A stretch of DNA of 64,000 bases, taken from contig OW804097.1 in assembly GCA_942159475.1 (NCBI GenBank), positions 114,328,582 through 114,392,581 of the forward strand, in the 5' to 3' direction. The translations under genes were made by a program, and so were the position numbers. This DNA is from Sthenelais limicola. Lineage: Eukaryota > Annelida > Polychaeta > Phyllodocida > Sigalionidae. Shown in pieces: positions 1 to 11,476 of this stretch. Each line of letters begins with the position of its first letter. Position 1 is the stretch's first letter. The notes under the pieces were generated by a model. It was not told the DNA's origin. It saw nothing but the letters and a program-made list of their open reading frames with translations, and ran no database searches.

Positions 1-430
1 ACATATGTCTACTTTGGGACGCAACAACCCTCGCCTTTCCTTCACCTACTTCCCCAGCAAATCGGATCAATCAGACATTACCATCCACTATGATAATTTA
101 TGGACAAATGGTCTTCAGGAAGGAAAATATGCATTTGTAAACACTTTGGACGCGCGGAGTGAATTTTAAATACCAGTCATTGCACTAGCTAGAGGGCAAT
201 AAGAAGTCAAAGGCACGTACATTCTGCCCTTGAAAAATGTTTTTTTCACTCTCTGGACTTCTAAAACTGCAGCTACATTCTCCATTTATCCATCAGAGCT
301 TTTAATCAATTCAGCACTGAACAGGTGCACTTCCATAAAATTCAAAATCATAAAAGGTAATAATATGTGATTGGCATGTCCGCCATCTTGAATCTAGTGT
401 AGGTCCGAACCCTCAGATCAGATAAGAATA

Positions 431-740
431 GTAGGGAGATTTAGCAACCACAACGCTAACGCTAAAACTAACGCTAGTTGCTCACGATAGGGTTGACCAT
501 ACGTAATGGCAGGGGACGATCAGTTTTAGAGGTGGAGAGGTGTTTTCAGAGGGGACCATCATTTTAGCGTTAAATAGACATACGTTGGGAACGTATTGAC
601 ACACCTCTTAGCGTTATTGACGTCCGTATCTCAGCTAGCATGCTAAGAATAGCACACCTAGTGATGACGTAGTCCTCATAGAACATACGTTAGCGTTAGT
701 GTTAGCGTTAGCGTTGTGGTTGCTAAATCAGCCTAGTATC
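431..740. mobile_element. R7 inverted-repeat element
   Basis: Ends are a long inverted repeat. 438-465 reads GATTTAGCAACCACAACGCT and onward; 702-729 is its reverse complement with about one mismatch, and weaker pairing continues outward to AGTAGGG/CCTAGTA. The interior repeats TTAGCG motifs. No transposase frame, so a non-autonomous DNA element (MITE). One copy in the window. Confidence 0.75.
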
Positions 741-810
741 TCTGTGACTGGACGCCTACTTTGGTAATCGGTTTCCTTGCCAAGAACTAGGCGTTCTACT
801 GGGATTATAA

Positions 811-1069
811 TGACATTTTGTGGTCTTGATGGAATCATAATGGCACTTTGCAGTTTGAGGCGAGAGGTCTTCCGTCTGTTTGAAGGGGCTCTCTCATCTA
901 TGAATCTCGATTGGCATGGAATTATAGAGTTGTATGTCAGTGCAAAAGCTTTAGAAGATGTTCAGCATGGAATATTTAACAGTGATCTCATGTAAATAGA
1001 TATCCCTGTGTTTTACTTGTTTCCATAAAAAAAAAGACTTCAACTTTCCCATCATGCATTTGGTTTCTA
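811..1069 (+). mobile_element. R3-like element, broken
   Basis: Contains the R3 landmarks ATGAATCTCGATTGGCATGG, TGTTCAGCATGGAATATTTA and CCCATCATGCATTTGG in order, preceded by ~90 bp (811-900) that recur inverted at 6498-6590. Cut on the right by an R1 insertion at 1075. Confidence 0.6.
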
Positions 1070-1074
1070 TATAT

Positions 1075-1309
1075 GGGTCAGATTTACAGAAAATGTACAA
1101 TTCGCCTTCACCAATTCTCTCAAATAACCCACATTTCAGACGAAAATAAAGTTCATAACACAGTTCAACCTAACTAAACAGATTACTAGAATCAATGCAA
1201 TGCCGAATATACGTGAATTTACTAAGTATTGACCAAATCACAGCCTAATTTAGCAGAATTTACTAAATGTATACAGCTGCCAATTGTACATATTCTGAAA
1301 ATCTGACCA
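1075..1309 (-). mobile_element. R1 element, full length
   Basis: Starts GGGTCAGATTTACAGAAAAT and ends TTCTGAAAATCTGACC. Inserted at TA inside an R3-like element. Confidence 0.9.
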
Positions 1310-2640
1310 ATATCACTATTTAAAAAAAGTAAAAGCCAAGATTTCACTCATTGTACCAGGTTCTATGAGAAAATTCCATGAACATTTTATATCAGAGACA
1401 AACAAGTCCCGCTTGTACCACAATGCATTTCAATGTGGCACCATCAGACACTTGACCATTTGCCCCAACCTCTAATGTACAGACTTTCCACCAGGGGGGT
1501 TGCTCATCCATCTTGTGCGTCCCAGACCACAAAGTTGACAATGAAGACTGGGCACTTTATTCATACGCCAAAATAAACAATCTGTCTAAGTCTGAAAACG
1601 CCCAATAGAGGGCAGTGACTCCCGTGTGACCTGCAAAGTCTGGTGGGATATGTGTAGCATTGTGAAGACCAGAGTTTGAATTATTTAATATTGGAGAGAT
1701 TATTCACAGTACTTTTTGTGCTAACGCCTTGGCTGTTTCAGTACCCTATATCATATCCTAAAGAATCTGTTTGAAAGAATGCGTTTTTTCCAGAAATGGT
1801 GAAATAATAACAATGGATAATAGGACCAATGACATCGCAAATCTCTAAATGGGATGACAGCAAAAAATATATAATTCTTCATCCATTATGACACACATAT
1901 GTATACGAAAATGTACTCATTGTTTGATATAATTCCCAAATTGACAAATTGATGTTTAAAATGTATTTTAAAGGTTCAACACACAGATTTTCTTAATCAA
2001 AATAATACCAGATATATTTAGATTCGTGGTGTTGCAGCCTAATTAGCAGCATTTGCTAAACGCACAGACCTACACATTAATCATTTCCTAAAATTTATGG
2101 ATCAGCAAGATGTTCTTGTCAAAAAAAGGGAAAAAAAGATGTTCATGTCCTCCAGTAGGGCCTTTTGGTCGAATACAAAATAAATACTCTTGATAATTCT
2201 GTAGTTGCTACTAAAAGAACTACCCGTTGTAAATCTATATAGAGCCAAGTAGTCGCAGTGCAGCAGAAGAGCTCATAAAAATTACCAAAGTAAAGTCCCG
2301 GGTTTTTCCTGAATACAAGTGTTCTACCAGGACACAAGGCTCTCCTCAGAATAAAAATAAATGGCGCCACTCTACAACTTCCTGCTGACGTCATTGTACT
2401 TCCGGTTGGCCAGACGCCTTTAGATGTACAGCCCCACATTGTGAGGCAAGTGCTGGGGTGAGAGACTGGGACATTTTATGCGCAGGTGCATCCGGAAGTG
2501 GTAGTTGATGTCGTAAAACATGACAGCTATATGTATGACGGCAGTTAACGACAGGTTGCCTCACTTTGGTGCCAACAAACCAGTTGACTTCTGCTCTATT
2601 ACTAATGGCCGGGTGTTCATTGAATAGCCGGCTGTTCTAT
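1310..2640. other. Stretch without recognised element
   Basis: AT-rich DNA with several short chance open frames. No exon, RNA gene or known repeat was recognised. Confidence 0.5.
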
Positions 2641-2648
2641 GAATTTAT

Positions 2649-2831
2649 GGGTCAGATTTTAAGAAAATGTACAAGCTGTAGTAAATGTAGTAAATTAGGC
2701 TAAAATAGGCTAATACTATGTAGGTAGACTCGAGTATATTCGGTTTTGCATTGATTCTAGCAATCCGTTTGGTTAGGTTGAACTGTATTTTGAACTTAAT
2801 TTTCGTCTGAAAGGTAGGTTATTTGATAATA
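2649..2831 (+). mobile_element. R1 element, 3' truncated
   Basis: Intact GGGTCAGATTTTAAGAAAATG start and R1 interior to TAGGTTATTTG. The last ~50 bp are replaced by R5-derived sequence. Confidence 0.85.
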
Positions 2832-2988
2832 TATAACAGCAGCGTAATATTGATAAATCGAGTCCTATAAGTCATAATATGAGTGACACTTGTATAAACA
2901 TATACCCGCAGCAGAAAATTGATAAATACAGTCATATAAGTCATAATATGAGTAACTCTTGTATAAACATATATACAGCGAATGAATA
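2832..2988 (-). repeat. Two tandem copies of an R5 internal segment
   Basis: A ~75-bp unit (GCAGCRNAATATTGATAAAT ... TATAAGTCATAATATGAGT) occurs twice in a row. It is the reverse complement of the TTTACTCATATTATGACTTA ... GCTGCTGTTATAT part of R5 (compare 55380-55445). Confidence 0.75.
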
Positions 2989-3197
2989 ATGAATTTGTTT
3001 GGTCATAATCACTGAGAATTTAATTGCATTATATTTTGAAAAGAATGATTGAATGCACACGACTGTGACCACAAGGGATAATTCACTGCATCCTGTTTGT
3101 AGCTGTTTGTTCATTGACATTCATTGTGCAGCACCCTCTGGAGTTCTATCATGCATTTATTTCTAGACCAATAAATAATGGACCCACTCTATTATAT

Positions 3198-3437
3198 GGG
3201 TCAAATTTTCTGAAAGAGTACAATTGACCTTCCCCAACCCTCTCAAATAGTTCAAATTTAAGAGAAAAATTACTTTAAAAAATTAATGCAGTTTAAAATT
3301 AAGAAAGAGATGCTTTTAATCAACGCAATGACAAAGATACTTGGACATGTATAACATTTGAAATATTCCACTCTAATTTGCCACAATTAACCAACTTTGT
3401 AGAGCTGACGAATGTACATTTTCTAGAGATCTGACCT
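3198..3437 (-). mobile_element. R1 element, divergent subfamily
   Basis: Intact ends (GGGTCAAATTTTCTGAAAG and TTTTCTAGAGATCTGACC). The interior differs from the main group and matches the copy at 30405. Confidence 0.85.
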
Positions 3438-3612
3438 TTATTGATTGGATGGAACGAGGTGCAAGCAATGGTATATTGATTGGACGATATTCTGAAGGAA
3501 TTGAATCTGATGAATTTAAGTTTAAGTTTATTATGTCAATATGTTCACTTTTGTATTTATAACACTCATACAGCATGGGAATTTAATAAATAGAAGAATG
3601 GCAATAATAACT

Positions 3613-3828
3613 GGGAGAAGTCGCCAGAAAATTATTCTCTCAAATAACCCCAATTTAAGACGAAAATCAGGTTCAAATACAGTTTAACGTAACCAGACAG
3701 ATTATTGAATGCATACAATACAGAATATACTCAGATACACCTAGTATTTATCATTTTTCACTGTAATTTAGCAGAATTTGATAGATGTGTAGAGTCGTAA
3801 ATTGTACATTTTTCAGAAAGTCTGTCCC
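3613..3828 (-). mobile_element. R1 element with internal deletion near its left end
   Basis: GGGAGAAGTCGCCAGAAAAT is followed directly by TTCTCTCAAATAACC; ~20 bp are missing. Right end TTTTTCAGAAAGTCTGTCCC. Confidence 0.85.
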
Positions 3829-4074
3829 AAATTGTTGCGTATAATATGCTAATTTATATACAACAGTTATCTAATATAGCTAGAAATTGGAGTTCTCAAA
3901 TAATCTAATGAAACTCTAATTTGGCACAAGATTTCAAATATGAAGATATCAATCCCCAAAATTGGATATGGTTGAACGAATTAAACCAGGAATTATACTG
4001 TAGTTAATTATCATTTTTAATTATTACAATAAACAAAATTTGAATTTAAGATCTTGGAAATAATGTAAATATAT

Positions 4075-4298
4075 GGGTCAGATTTTCAAAAGAATTACAA
4101 TCAGCAGATCTACACATTTAGTAAATTTTGCTAAATTAGACTGGAAACTGGTCAACACTAGGTATATCTGAGCATATTTGGTATTGCCTTGATTCAAGCG
4201 ATCTGTTTATATGTGTTGAACGGAGTTTTAATCTTAAATTTAGGTTATTTGAGATGACCTGTGTTGACAAATTGTACATTTTCTGACGATTTCACCCC
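4075..4298 (+). mobile_element. R1 element
   Basis: Starts GGGTCAGATTTTCAAAAG, ends TTTTCTGACGATTTCACCCC. The right part is slightly shortened (TTTGAGATGACCTGTGTTGAC). Confidence 0.87.
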
Positions 4299-4554
4299 CA
4301 TACAAATCAATATGCAGAGGGCAACAGAATGAGTTGACAGGTTCACCCATTTCATCTACACCGACTCTAATTGTTAATAAAAAGAGAAATGAAAATACTC
4401 ATATATAGTAATTGCTATAGCTGCTAAAATAAGAAATCTAGATAAAGGTTTGTTCCCAGGAATAGCGATGTTGTGTGACTATATCAGCCCCATTGTTCCC
4501 AACATAAATAGGAATCGCAGGAAGTTCTCTCCCTTTGTCAGCCTATTTATATAT

Positions 4555-4790
4555 GGGTCAAATCGCCAGAAAATATACAATTCGCCATCAAAAACACCTC
4601 TCATTAACTACAATTTAAGCCAAAAACTAGGTTCAATATACAGTTTAACATAACAAAACAGGTATTTTAAATCAATCTAATACCACATATAATTGAATAT
4701 ACCAAAAATATCTATCATTTTTGGCCTTATTTCGCAGAATCTAATCATTATGCAGAGCTGCCAATTGTACATTTTCTGACGATTTGACCC
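4555..4790 (-). mobile_element. R1 element, full length, CG-type ends
   Basis: GGGTCAAATCGCCAGAAAAT at one end and CTGACGATTTGACCC at the other. Same subfamily as 7809. Confidence 0.92.
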
Positions 4791-4951
4791 ACATTGTTCT
4801 AGTCCGCCCTTTCTACCCGCCTTGGTGCCAATGAAAGGCTGGGAAAACCAACTGACACTCTTCCTATCTCATTGTTTGACCAGTTAATAATTAATATATG
4901 CAGTGAGTCAGGAGTACGGCAGGGTTGGCAGTTGACGTGTGAAGAACCTAT

Positions 4952-5184
4952 GGGTCAAGTCATCAGAAAATGTACAATACACCTTCACCAATCATTTCAA
5001 ATAACCCAAATTTAAGACAAAAATCAGGTTCAAAAAAACAGTTTAACTTAACCAGATTTATTGAATGAATACAATATAGAATACATTCAGATATACTCAG
5101 TATTTATCAATTTTCACATCTAATTTAGCAGAATGTGATGGATGTGTAGAACGGTATATTGTGCATTTTCTGACAATCTGGCCC
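4952..5184 (-). mobile_element. R1 element, full length
   Basis: GGGTCAAGTCATCAGAAAATG to TTTTCTGACAATCTGGCCC. It and its left flank seem duplicated at ~5225-5358. Confidence 0.9.
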
Positions 5185-5288
5185 ATATTGTGCTTTTGTT
5201 TGCGTAGTTAATTGTTGCTATATAAGGAGTCAGTCACTTGTACAGGAGGTTGGCAGGACGCGTGTGAAGGATATATCAGTATTATATA

Positions 5289-5358
5289 GGGACATGGCGT
5301 CAGAAAATGTACAATTGGCCTTTACCAATCCTCTCAAATAACCCACATTTAAAACAGG
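5289..5358 (-). mobile_element. R1 element, truncated
   Basis: Only the first ~70 bp (GTCAGAAAATGTACAATTGG ... CTCAAATAACCCACATTTAA) remain. Confidence 0.8.
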
Positions 5359-5719
5359 ATCAGTTAAAAATAGTGTTCAAATGATGATGTTGTTGAAAAT
5401 ATTTTTATTTTATTACTTAACTAAAGGCCAAAACATTTAACAAGTTTACATACGCTCCTTCAAGAACAAATTTCAAGCGTTGCCTATGCAAACAATTAAC
5501 TTATCTTTATACATTCAACGACAGAAAGTTTATGAAATAAAATTATACAAAATACAACTCATATTATACCCCAAGTTGACACCTTCATAGTATACTCTAG
5601 GTCCCCATCTTTTTATTACAAACATACAGATTTCTTCTTTTCCCTTATTCTCTGGATATCATCAATGTCAACACAGAATTTGACTCACAATTCATATAGA
5701 TTAATATCTCATGTCTATA
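5359..5719. other. Stretch without recognised element
   Basis: AT-rich sequence with TTTTTATTTTATTAC at its start, possibly an antisense retroposon tail. Nothing else recognised. Confidence 0.4.
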
Positions 5720-5826
5720 GGGCCTAGTCCTCTAAGCCGATTCTCATGCGATTCTCACAGAATTTAGTGCAAAAGGATCCTCTGTGGCGCATAATTGCAT
5801 GATAATCGACTTAGTGGACTAGGCCC
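5720..5826. mobile_element. R8 palindromic element, 107 bp
   Basis: GGGCCTAGTCCTCTAAGCCG at the left is mirrored by CGACTTAGTGGACTAGGCCC at the right, and pairing extends through CGATTCTCATGC/GCATGATAATCG. Flanked by TA. A second copy is at 52548-52694. Too short to code; a hairpin-like MITE. Confidence 0.8.
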
Positions 5827-6105
5827 TTATCTCTTTTAAACTAAAATATGTTGCCAAGAAATATTGCTAAATATTTCTATATCGGATTTGGACTGAATCG
5901 ATCCCAGCAACGACTACTGCAATAGACATACGCAGTGAGACATGCAAACCCCCCTATCATATATTGGCTGGCGACCATAGCTATATACAAGCCAAGTTGT
6001 TCCCACACATGACACACTGTATCCTTACACCCCATTACACTACTATAGACGTATGGCAATGTGGCGGCACTCAGGTCCCTGGTCAGCCTGGTCGAGGGAC
6101 AATAT
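5827..6105. other. Stretch without recognised element
   Basis: No repeat family or gene recognised. Overlapping open frames on both strands here have no visible motif. Confidence 0.4.
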
Positions 6106-6340
6106 GGGTGAAGTCACCAGAAAATGTACAATTCACGTTCAACAATCCTCTCAAATAACCCAAATTTCAGACGAAAATAAAGTTCAAAATACAGTTCAAC
6201 CTAACCAAATAGACTGCTAGAATCAAAGCAATGCCGACTATACTCGAATTTACTAAGTATTGACTAAATTGCAGTCTAATTTAGCAGAATTTACTAAATG
6301 TGTAGAGCTGCCAATTGTACATTTTCTGAAAATCTGACCC
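6106..6340 (-). mobile_element. R1 element, full length
   Basis: GGGTGAAGTCACCAGAAAAT to TTTTCTGAAAATCTGACCC. A typical asymmetric pair of ends, flanked by ATAT. Confidence 0.93.
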
Positions 6341-6497
6341 ATATACCCGGCACACTCCACCTGGCACACGGGCGTCCCTCATTATTTATACATGTGCCTT
6401 ACCTTTGTCTCCATGGAGTGGTGGTGGTGGTGGGGGTGGTGGGGGTGAGGGTGGTGGTGGCTTTTGTGCATGTTCCAATATACTGGCTTCAGTCTAG

Positions 6498-6664
6498 GCC
6501 CGAAGATGAGAGAGTCCCTTTAAACGGAGGGAAAGCCTCTCGCCTCAAACCGCAAAGTGCCATTATGATTCCATGAATATTACAAAATGTCAGTATCATC
6601 ATCATCATCATCATAATTCCATGCAAATCAAGATTCAAAATGGCGGCTATGCAACTCCCCTATT
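6498..6664 (-). mobile_element. R3-like element, partial
   Basis: Ends TTCAAAATGGCGGCTATGCA ACTCCCCTATT, the R3 terminus. An (ATC)n run interrupts it at ~6594-6615. 6498-6590 is the inverted counterpart of 811-900 (CGAGAGGCTTTCC/GGCGAGAGGTCTTCC). Confidence 0.65.
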
Positions 6665-6777
6665 GAAATGTAACAACATGCACGCAATAGAGTCCGACTG
6701 TTTTGTCTCAGGGAAGTGATGCCACATATTTAGTTGTTCTTCGTTCCACTGAGATCATGATCCTGACAGAAACAAAT

Positions 6778-7014
6778 GGGGGTCAAATTTTCAGAAAATA
6801 TACAATTGGCAGCTCTACAAATTTAGTAAATTCGTCTAAATTAAACTAAGAAATGATGAATACCAGGTATATGTGAGTATATTTGGTATCACATTGATTT
6901 AAAGTATCAGTTCTGATATGTTAAACTGCATTTTGAAGTCAATTTTTGCCTTAAATTTGAGTTATTTGAGAGGATTGGTGAAGGCGAATTGAAGATTTTC
7001 TGAAGATCTGACCC
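6778..7014 (+). mobile_element. R1 element, full length
   Basis: GGGGTCAAATTTTCAGAAAA to TTTTCTGAAGATCTGACC. Interior of the ATGATGAATACCAGG subfamily (compare 44362, 58359). Confidence 0.9.
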
Positions 7015-7223
7015 CAATATTCCCATTCCCATTCTCAAGGTCGATTGTGTGTTCGTAAGAGAGAAGGGCAGCATTACCTTCTGACTAAGTTTTATATTTT
7101 TTTTTTTTATTTCAAAATATCACCTGACATCATGTTTCAGGCCTTGTGTTTCACGTGTGTCCTTGTAAAACGTGATACAGAACTTTTACTCGGTATCTTT
7201 ACCTTTTTCGGGGAAGTTTTAGT

Positions 7224-7562
7224 TAATAGGGGAATTGCATAGCTGCCTTTTATATTTATTCGTATGGAACTATAGGACTACTGGTGCTGTGTACAATCTA
7301 TAGAAAACATGTCGTCTACAACATGGAGTGTTTATTTACTCCAATATCCATGTGTTATACATGTTTCTATAACACAAGTCTCCATCTTTCCCACCATGCA
7401 TTTGGTTTTCATAGGCCATTTATACAAGCAATGATATTGGTGACAGCATTCTGGCAATTTTGGATAAAAATGTTGCTACATATTTATACGTCAAACCTGA
7501 ACTGAATCTGTCCCAGCATGCTCTGTAACAGACAGTGTCAGTGACTCATGCAAATCCCTTAT
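7224..7562 (+). mobile_element. R3 element, near full length
   Basis: Starts TAATAGGGGAATTGCATAGC and ends ATGCAAATCCCTTATT, which are inverted. Interior has CATGTCGTCTACAACATGGA and CCACCATGCATTTGG. Flanked by TA. Confidence 0.85.
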
Positions 7563-7808
7563 TGCAGATAATTGAAATATTAATTCGACTAATTAGATCT
7601 TCTAAAATACCTTTCCACGAAAAGCCATTTCCAGATTTTGAAAGTTTGAAATCTTCATGCCTGCAATCTTTAATAAATTTTCAGTTGCCCCCTGTGAAGT
7701 CAGTCATAAATGAAATCTAAATGATTGAGACTTGGGTGCTGTACTTATGGATCCTTAATGTTTGCTATCCCTTTAGTGATCATTAATCCACTTAGTGACT
7801 CTCTAAAT

Positions 7809-8042
7809 GGGTCAAATCGCCAGAAAATGTATAATTTGCCTTCAACAAACCTCGCAAATAACCCAAATTAAAGACAAAAACGAGATTCAAAATACAGTTT
7901 AACATTACGAAACAGGTATTTTAAACCAATCTAATACTAAATATAATTGAATATACCTATAATCTATCATTTTCAGTCTAATTTCGCAGAATCTAGTCAA
8001 TATGCAAAGCTGCCAATTGTACTTTTTCTGACGATTTGACCC
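7809..8042 (-). mobile_element. R1 element, full length, CG-type ends
   Basis: GGGTCAAATCGCCAGAAAAT to TTTTTCTGACGATTTGACCC. Close relative of 4555. Confidence 0.92.
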
Positions 8043-8371
8043 TTCAAGTATTTTGTTATACAGCGGGTCCGAGGAAAAATCATTCTTGCTTTGAATGTCT
8101 GGAACTAAAACAGGTAATTACCCGAATTAATTGCAGTCGGGAAATTAATAAATATTTTAATTGTCTCAATTTGTAAACCAATTAAAGTATTTTCAAATAA
8201 TTAGAGATCTGAGTTAGTAATATGAACTGAGAATATATGGATGTACATTTTGTTGTTATATGGATCTACTCTTGGTTAGGATATCAAGGCTATATATATT
8301 TTATTATTCGAGGGATATTGAAATTGAAATTAATATTGAAATATTCTTTATTTGCTAATATGGTACATACA

Positions 8372-8457
8372 GGGGTAAAGTCAGAAAATGTACAATTGAC
8401 CTTCACCAACCCTCTCAAATGACCCAAATTTAAGAGAAAAGTGACGTTCAAAATACG
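8372..8457 (-). mobile_element. R1 fragment
   Basis: GGGTAAAGTCAGAAAATGTA to GAGAAAAGTGACGTTCAAAA; breaks off inside the element. Confidence 0.75.
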
Positions 8458-8572
8458 TGGCATTCAAAATGTGCGGACGCGGGAGTTCCTTAGTTGCATG
8501 GTTACCGTAACCAAACATACAGGTGTCGGGGCAATGAATACACATTATATATTAATGAAACATATAAGGATA

Positions 8573-8748
8573 AATTAAGGCTGTGATTTGATCAATACTA
8601 AGTAAATTCGAGTATATTCGGCATTGCATTAATCCTAGCAATCTGTTTGGTAAGGTTGAACTGTATTTTGAACTTTATTTTCGTCTAAAATTTGAATTAT
8701 TTGCAGGAATTGGTGAAAGTCAATTGTACATTTTCTAAAGATCTGGCT
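8573..8748 (+). mobile_element. R1 element, 5' truncated
   Basis: Starts within the interior at GGCTGTGATTTGATCAATAC and continues to TTTTCTAAAGATCTGGC. About 60 bp of the left end are missing. Confidence 0.82.
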
Positions 8749-8891
8749 TACTATATATGTAGTTCTGATGTAAAATATTGTTTAACAGTGTCTGACATGA
8801 TAGTTGATATAAAGCGCCCATAATGGTACGCCATGACATGGTGTCCCTTTACCCTGGAACCATAAGCCCTACCCGAGCCCAGGCTCCATAT

Positions 8892-9126
8892 GGGTCAGAT
8901 CGTCAGAAAATGTACAATTCACTTTCACCAATTCCCTCAAATAATCCAAATTTCAGACGAAAATGAATTTAAAAATACAGTTCAACCTAACCGAACAGAT
9001 TGCTAGAATCAATGCAATGTCAAATATACTCAAATTTACCAAGTACTGACCAACTTGCAGCTTGATTTAGCAGAATGTACAAAATGTGTAGAGCTGCTAA
9101 TTGTACTATTTATGAAAATCTGACCC
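8892..9126 (-). mobile_element. R1 element, full length
   Basis: GGGTCAGATCGTCAGAAAAT to TATTTATGAAAATCTGACCC, flanked by TAT/ATA. Confidence 0.92.
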
Positions 9127-9889
9127 ATATAATGGAGCCACTTAACTTCTCTAAAAAATTAATCAATGTTAAAAACGTTGCCAAGGTTTCCAACCTGCGG
9201 GCAGGCCGGAAAATTGGTTTAGACACGGAGAAAATCTGATCTCTCTCTCGCGTACTTAATTTTGCATTTTTTATGAGCTTGTTGTATGAAATCTGTTTTG
9301 TTAAAACATGATGACCTTATTTCGTTTTGGAGGTCTGTGGTAGGGATACACCCAAGCGTTTCAGAAAGGTTACGAGCGGTAGTTGGGCTGAAAGTTTAAA
9401 GTTAACTTAATTTATTTATTAAGACTTTGAACTATTATATCAAATTTGCATGATTTTTTATACATGATGTCACAAAGACATCTTGGGAAGATTTGGGGAA
9501 AACTTTCAAATTTTATACCAAACTAACCCAATGCCATCAATTGACACTGGCTACTCTGTATATATATAGGATACCAAACTAACGAGTAATTGCTGACTCT
9601 GTATATTTGCAAATTTACTCATTTTTTAACATAACTTTCAATGATACTATAATGAAACCACTCTGCTTCGCTCCTACTTCACATCCCTTCACCAGGCACT
9701 GAGGGCAGCACTCTATGGTTAGGTTACTTCTCCCTCAGATTGGAATTCCCCAATGGAATCTCATGGCCATGCACATTCTTCATTAACAAGTGTCAATTAA
9801 TCTAAGGAATATGTAGAGTTGGTACTCCACACAAATGTCCTTACTTGTGCAGGTCATCGAAAACTACAAACACATTTCTAAATGACTTA
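9127..9889. other. Stretch without recognised element
   Basis: A short direct repeat (GATACCAAACTAAC ... CTCTGTATAT) at ~9515-9605 is the only structure seen. Confidence 0.45.
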
Positions 9890-10307
9890 TGTGATCCGTT
9901 TTAGAAAAATAAAGTCATAAGTTGCAAAAGATGGATTTTGAGATATCACCATATTTGAAAAGAGGAGATCAAGCTGATTCGAAAGATAGTAAACACTAGG
10001 ACATCTAATAAGTATTCCTATATTTTAAGTTTGATAATTTTGTTTTTGAAAAAAAAATGTTTGCAATGTTTCTGGATGACTAATAACCAATAAAGTAACT
10101 AAATACAGTCCATACGAAGGCCTTCAAAAAGCAAGAATATCTTCAATGCAATTTGTTGAAATTTGGTACATAGATTCATATGACTAAGTGTAAGTGCTAA
10201 ACCCTCCAAAAATCAGAACATTCCAATAAAGAGATCCTGTCAAAAAAACACTTTGAAAAATATCAATTCTGCAACTTGTGCCTCATTTTCATTGAACATA
10301 TAATATC
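9890..10307 (+). mobile_element. R2 element, full length
   Basis: Starts ATGTGATCCGTTTTAGAAAA and ends TGCAACTTGTGCCTCATTTT, an inverted pair. The interior matches 41870-42283 closely. No coding capacity. Confidence 0.9.
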
Positions 10308-10847
10308 AGAGTCAAGGCTTTGGTATAGCCTGACAATTATGAATAAATGAGCAGCAATTCAGTCCTGTTTAGACATAACTTTTAATGCTGAAAACATGGG
10401 TATTTATACATGGAGAACATGTGGTGCGCATGCGCGAGCATGCGCATTAATTATCCAATCAGGTTAATTAACCTTTATTATCCAATGATGTATAATCTTA
10501 CATATTAACCAAGGGGGGGTCCCTATGGTTGACCAATAATAATCAGGTATGAATATTCATAGGCTAGAGTCATGGTGGTGACTCAGAGAACCTATAAGCT
10601 AGTGGCTCCACCTGGCGTGAAGCCTCGTGACTTATGGTCTTAATGATATTCATATTCATATTTCACACATATTAATATATACTGTTATGCTATTGCATAA
10701 TCTTACGTAATACCTTATAATTATAAAATGAGGATAAAGTAGTCGTGACAACATCACATTATAGTAGTGATCTTAGCCACTTACAAGTAGCACCGGAATA
10801 GTGAGCACCAGATCGTGAACATATGTTGACCTTTCGGTTTTTATATA
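10308..10847. other. Stretch without recognised element
   Basis: Unassigned AT-rich DNA apart from the GC palindrome at 10425-10446. Confidence 0.45.
10425..10446. promoter_or_regulatory. GC palindrome with NRF1-type site
   Basis: TGCGCATGC-GCGA-GCATGCGCA is a perfect inverted repeat. 10425-10436 matches the NRF-1 consensus YGCGCAYGCGCR. NRF-1 family factors bind promoters of housekeeping genes in animals. No adjacent gene is recognised, so function is unproven. Confidence 0.3.
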
Positions 10848-11196
10848 ATAGGGGCTTTGCATGTCTCACTGCACATGAATACTACAGTGCATCCTGGGAT
10901 GGATTCTGATGAAATCTGACATACAGATATATGGCAACACTTTTATCGATATTTCCAAATATGTTTCCACCAATACCTGAGCTTTTATAAAAGATCTATA
11001 AAAGCCAAATGCATGATGGGAAAGATGGGGACTTGTCTCATGGAAACATATATAACACATGGATACTGACATCAAAGCATTAATAAATATTCTATGCTGA
11101 ATATGGCATGTTTTCTCTAGATTCTAAACTGTACCATTAGTCCCATAAGTCCATGCGAATCACGATTAAAAATGGCGGCTATGCAAGTCCCCTATT
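10848..11196 (-). mobile_element. R3 element, full length
   Basis: AATAGGGGCTTTGCATGTCT at the left and GGCTATGCAAGTCCCCTATT at the right form the inverted ends; flanked by TA. Best intact R3 copy in the window. Confidence 0.9.
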
Positions 11197-11476
11197 GTTA
11201 TGTTATGAGTTGGGTCTATAGGGGTAGACAGAAAAGGGCGACCCCATCACGAATTTATAAAAAAGAAAAAAAGAAAAACTCATCTGCTCTTATCCAATGA
11301 GCCCCATTCACCCCACCATTTACCAGCCTAGATGTGTCTGAGACAGTTCCATTGATTCGTCATTCGTCATTCGTCAATTCACAGCCTAGCATTTTGCCAT
11401 TGCAATTGGTGTCTAGAACCATGCTTGAAAATGGAAATAGATAGAATTTCTTTGCTTGGGAATCGACGAAAGTATT

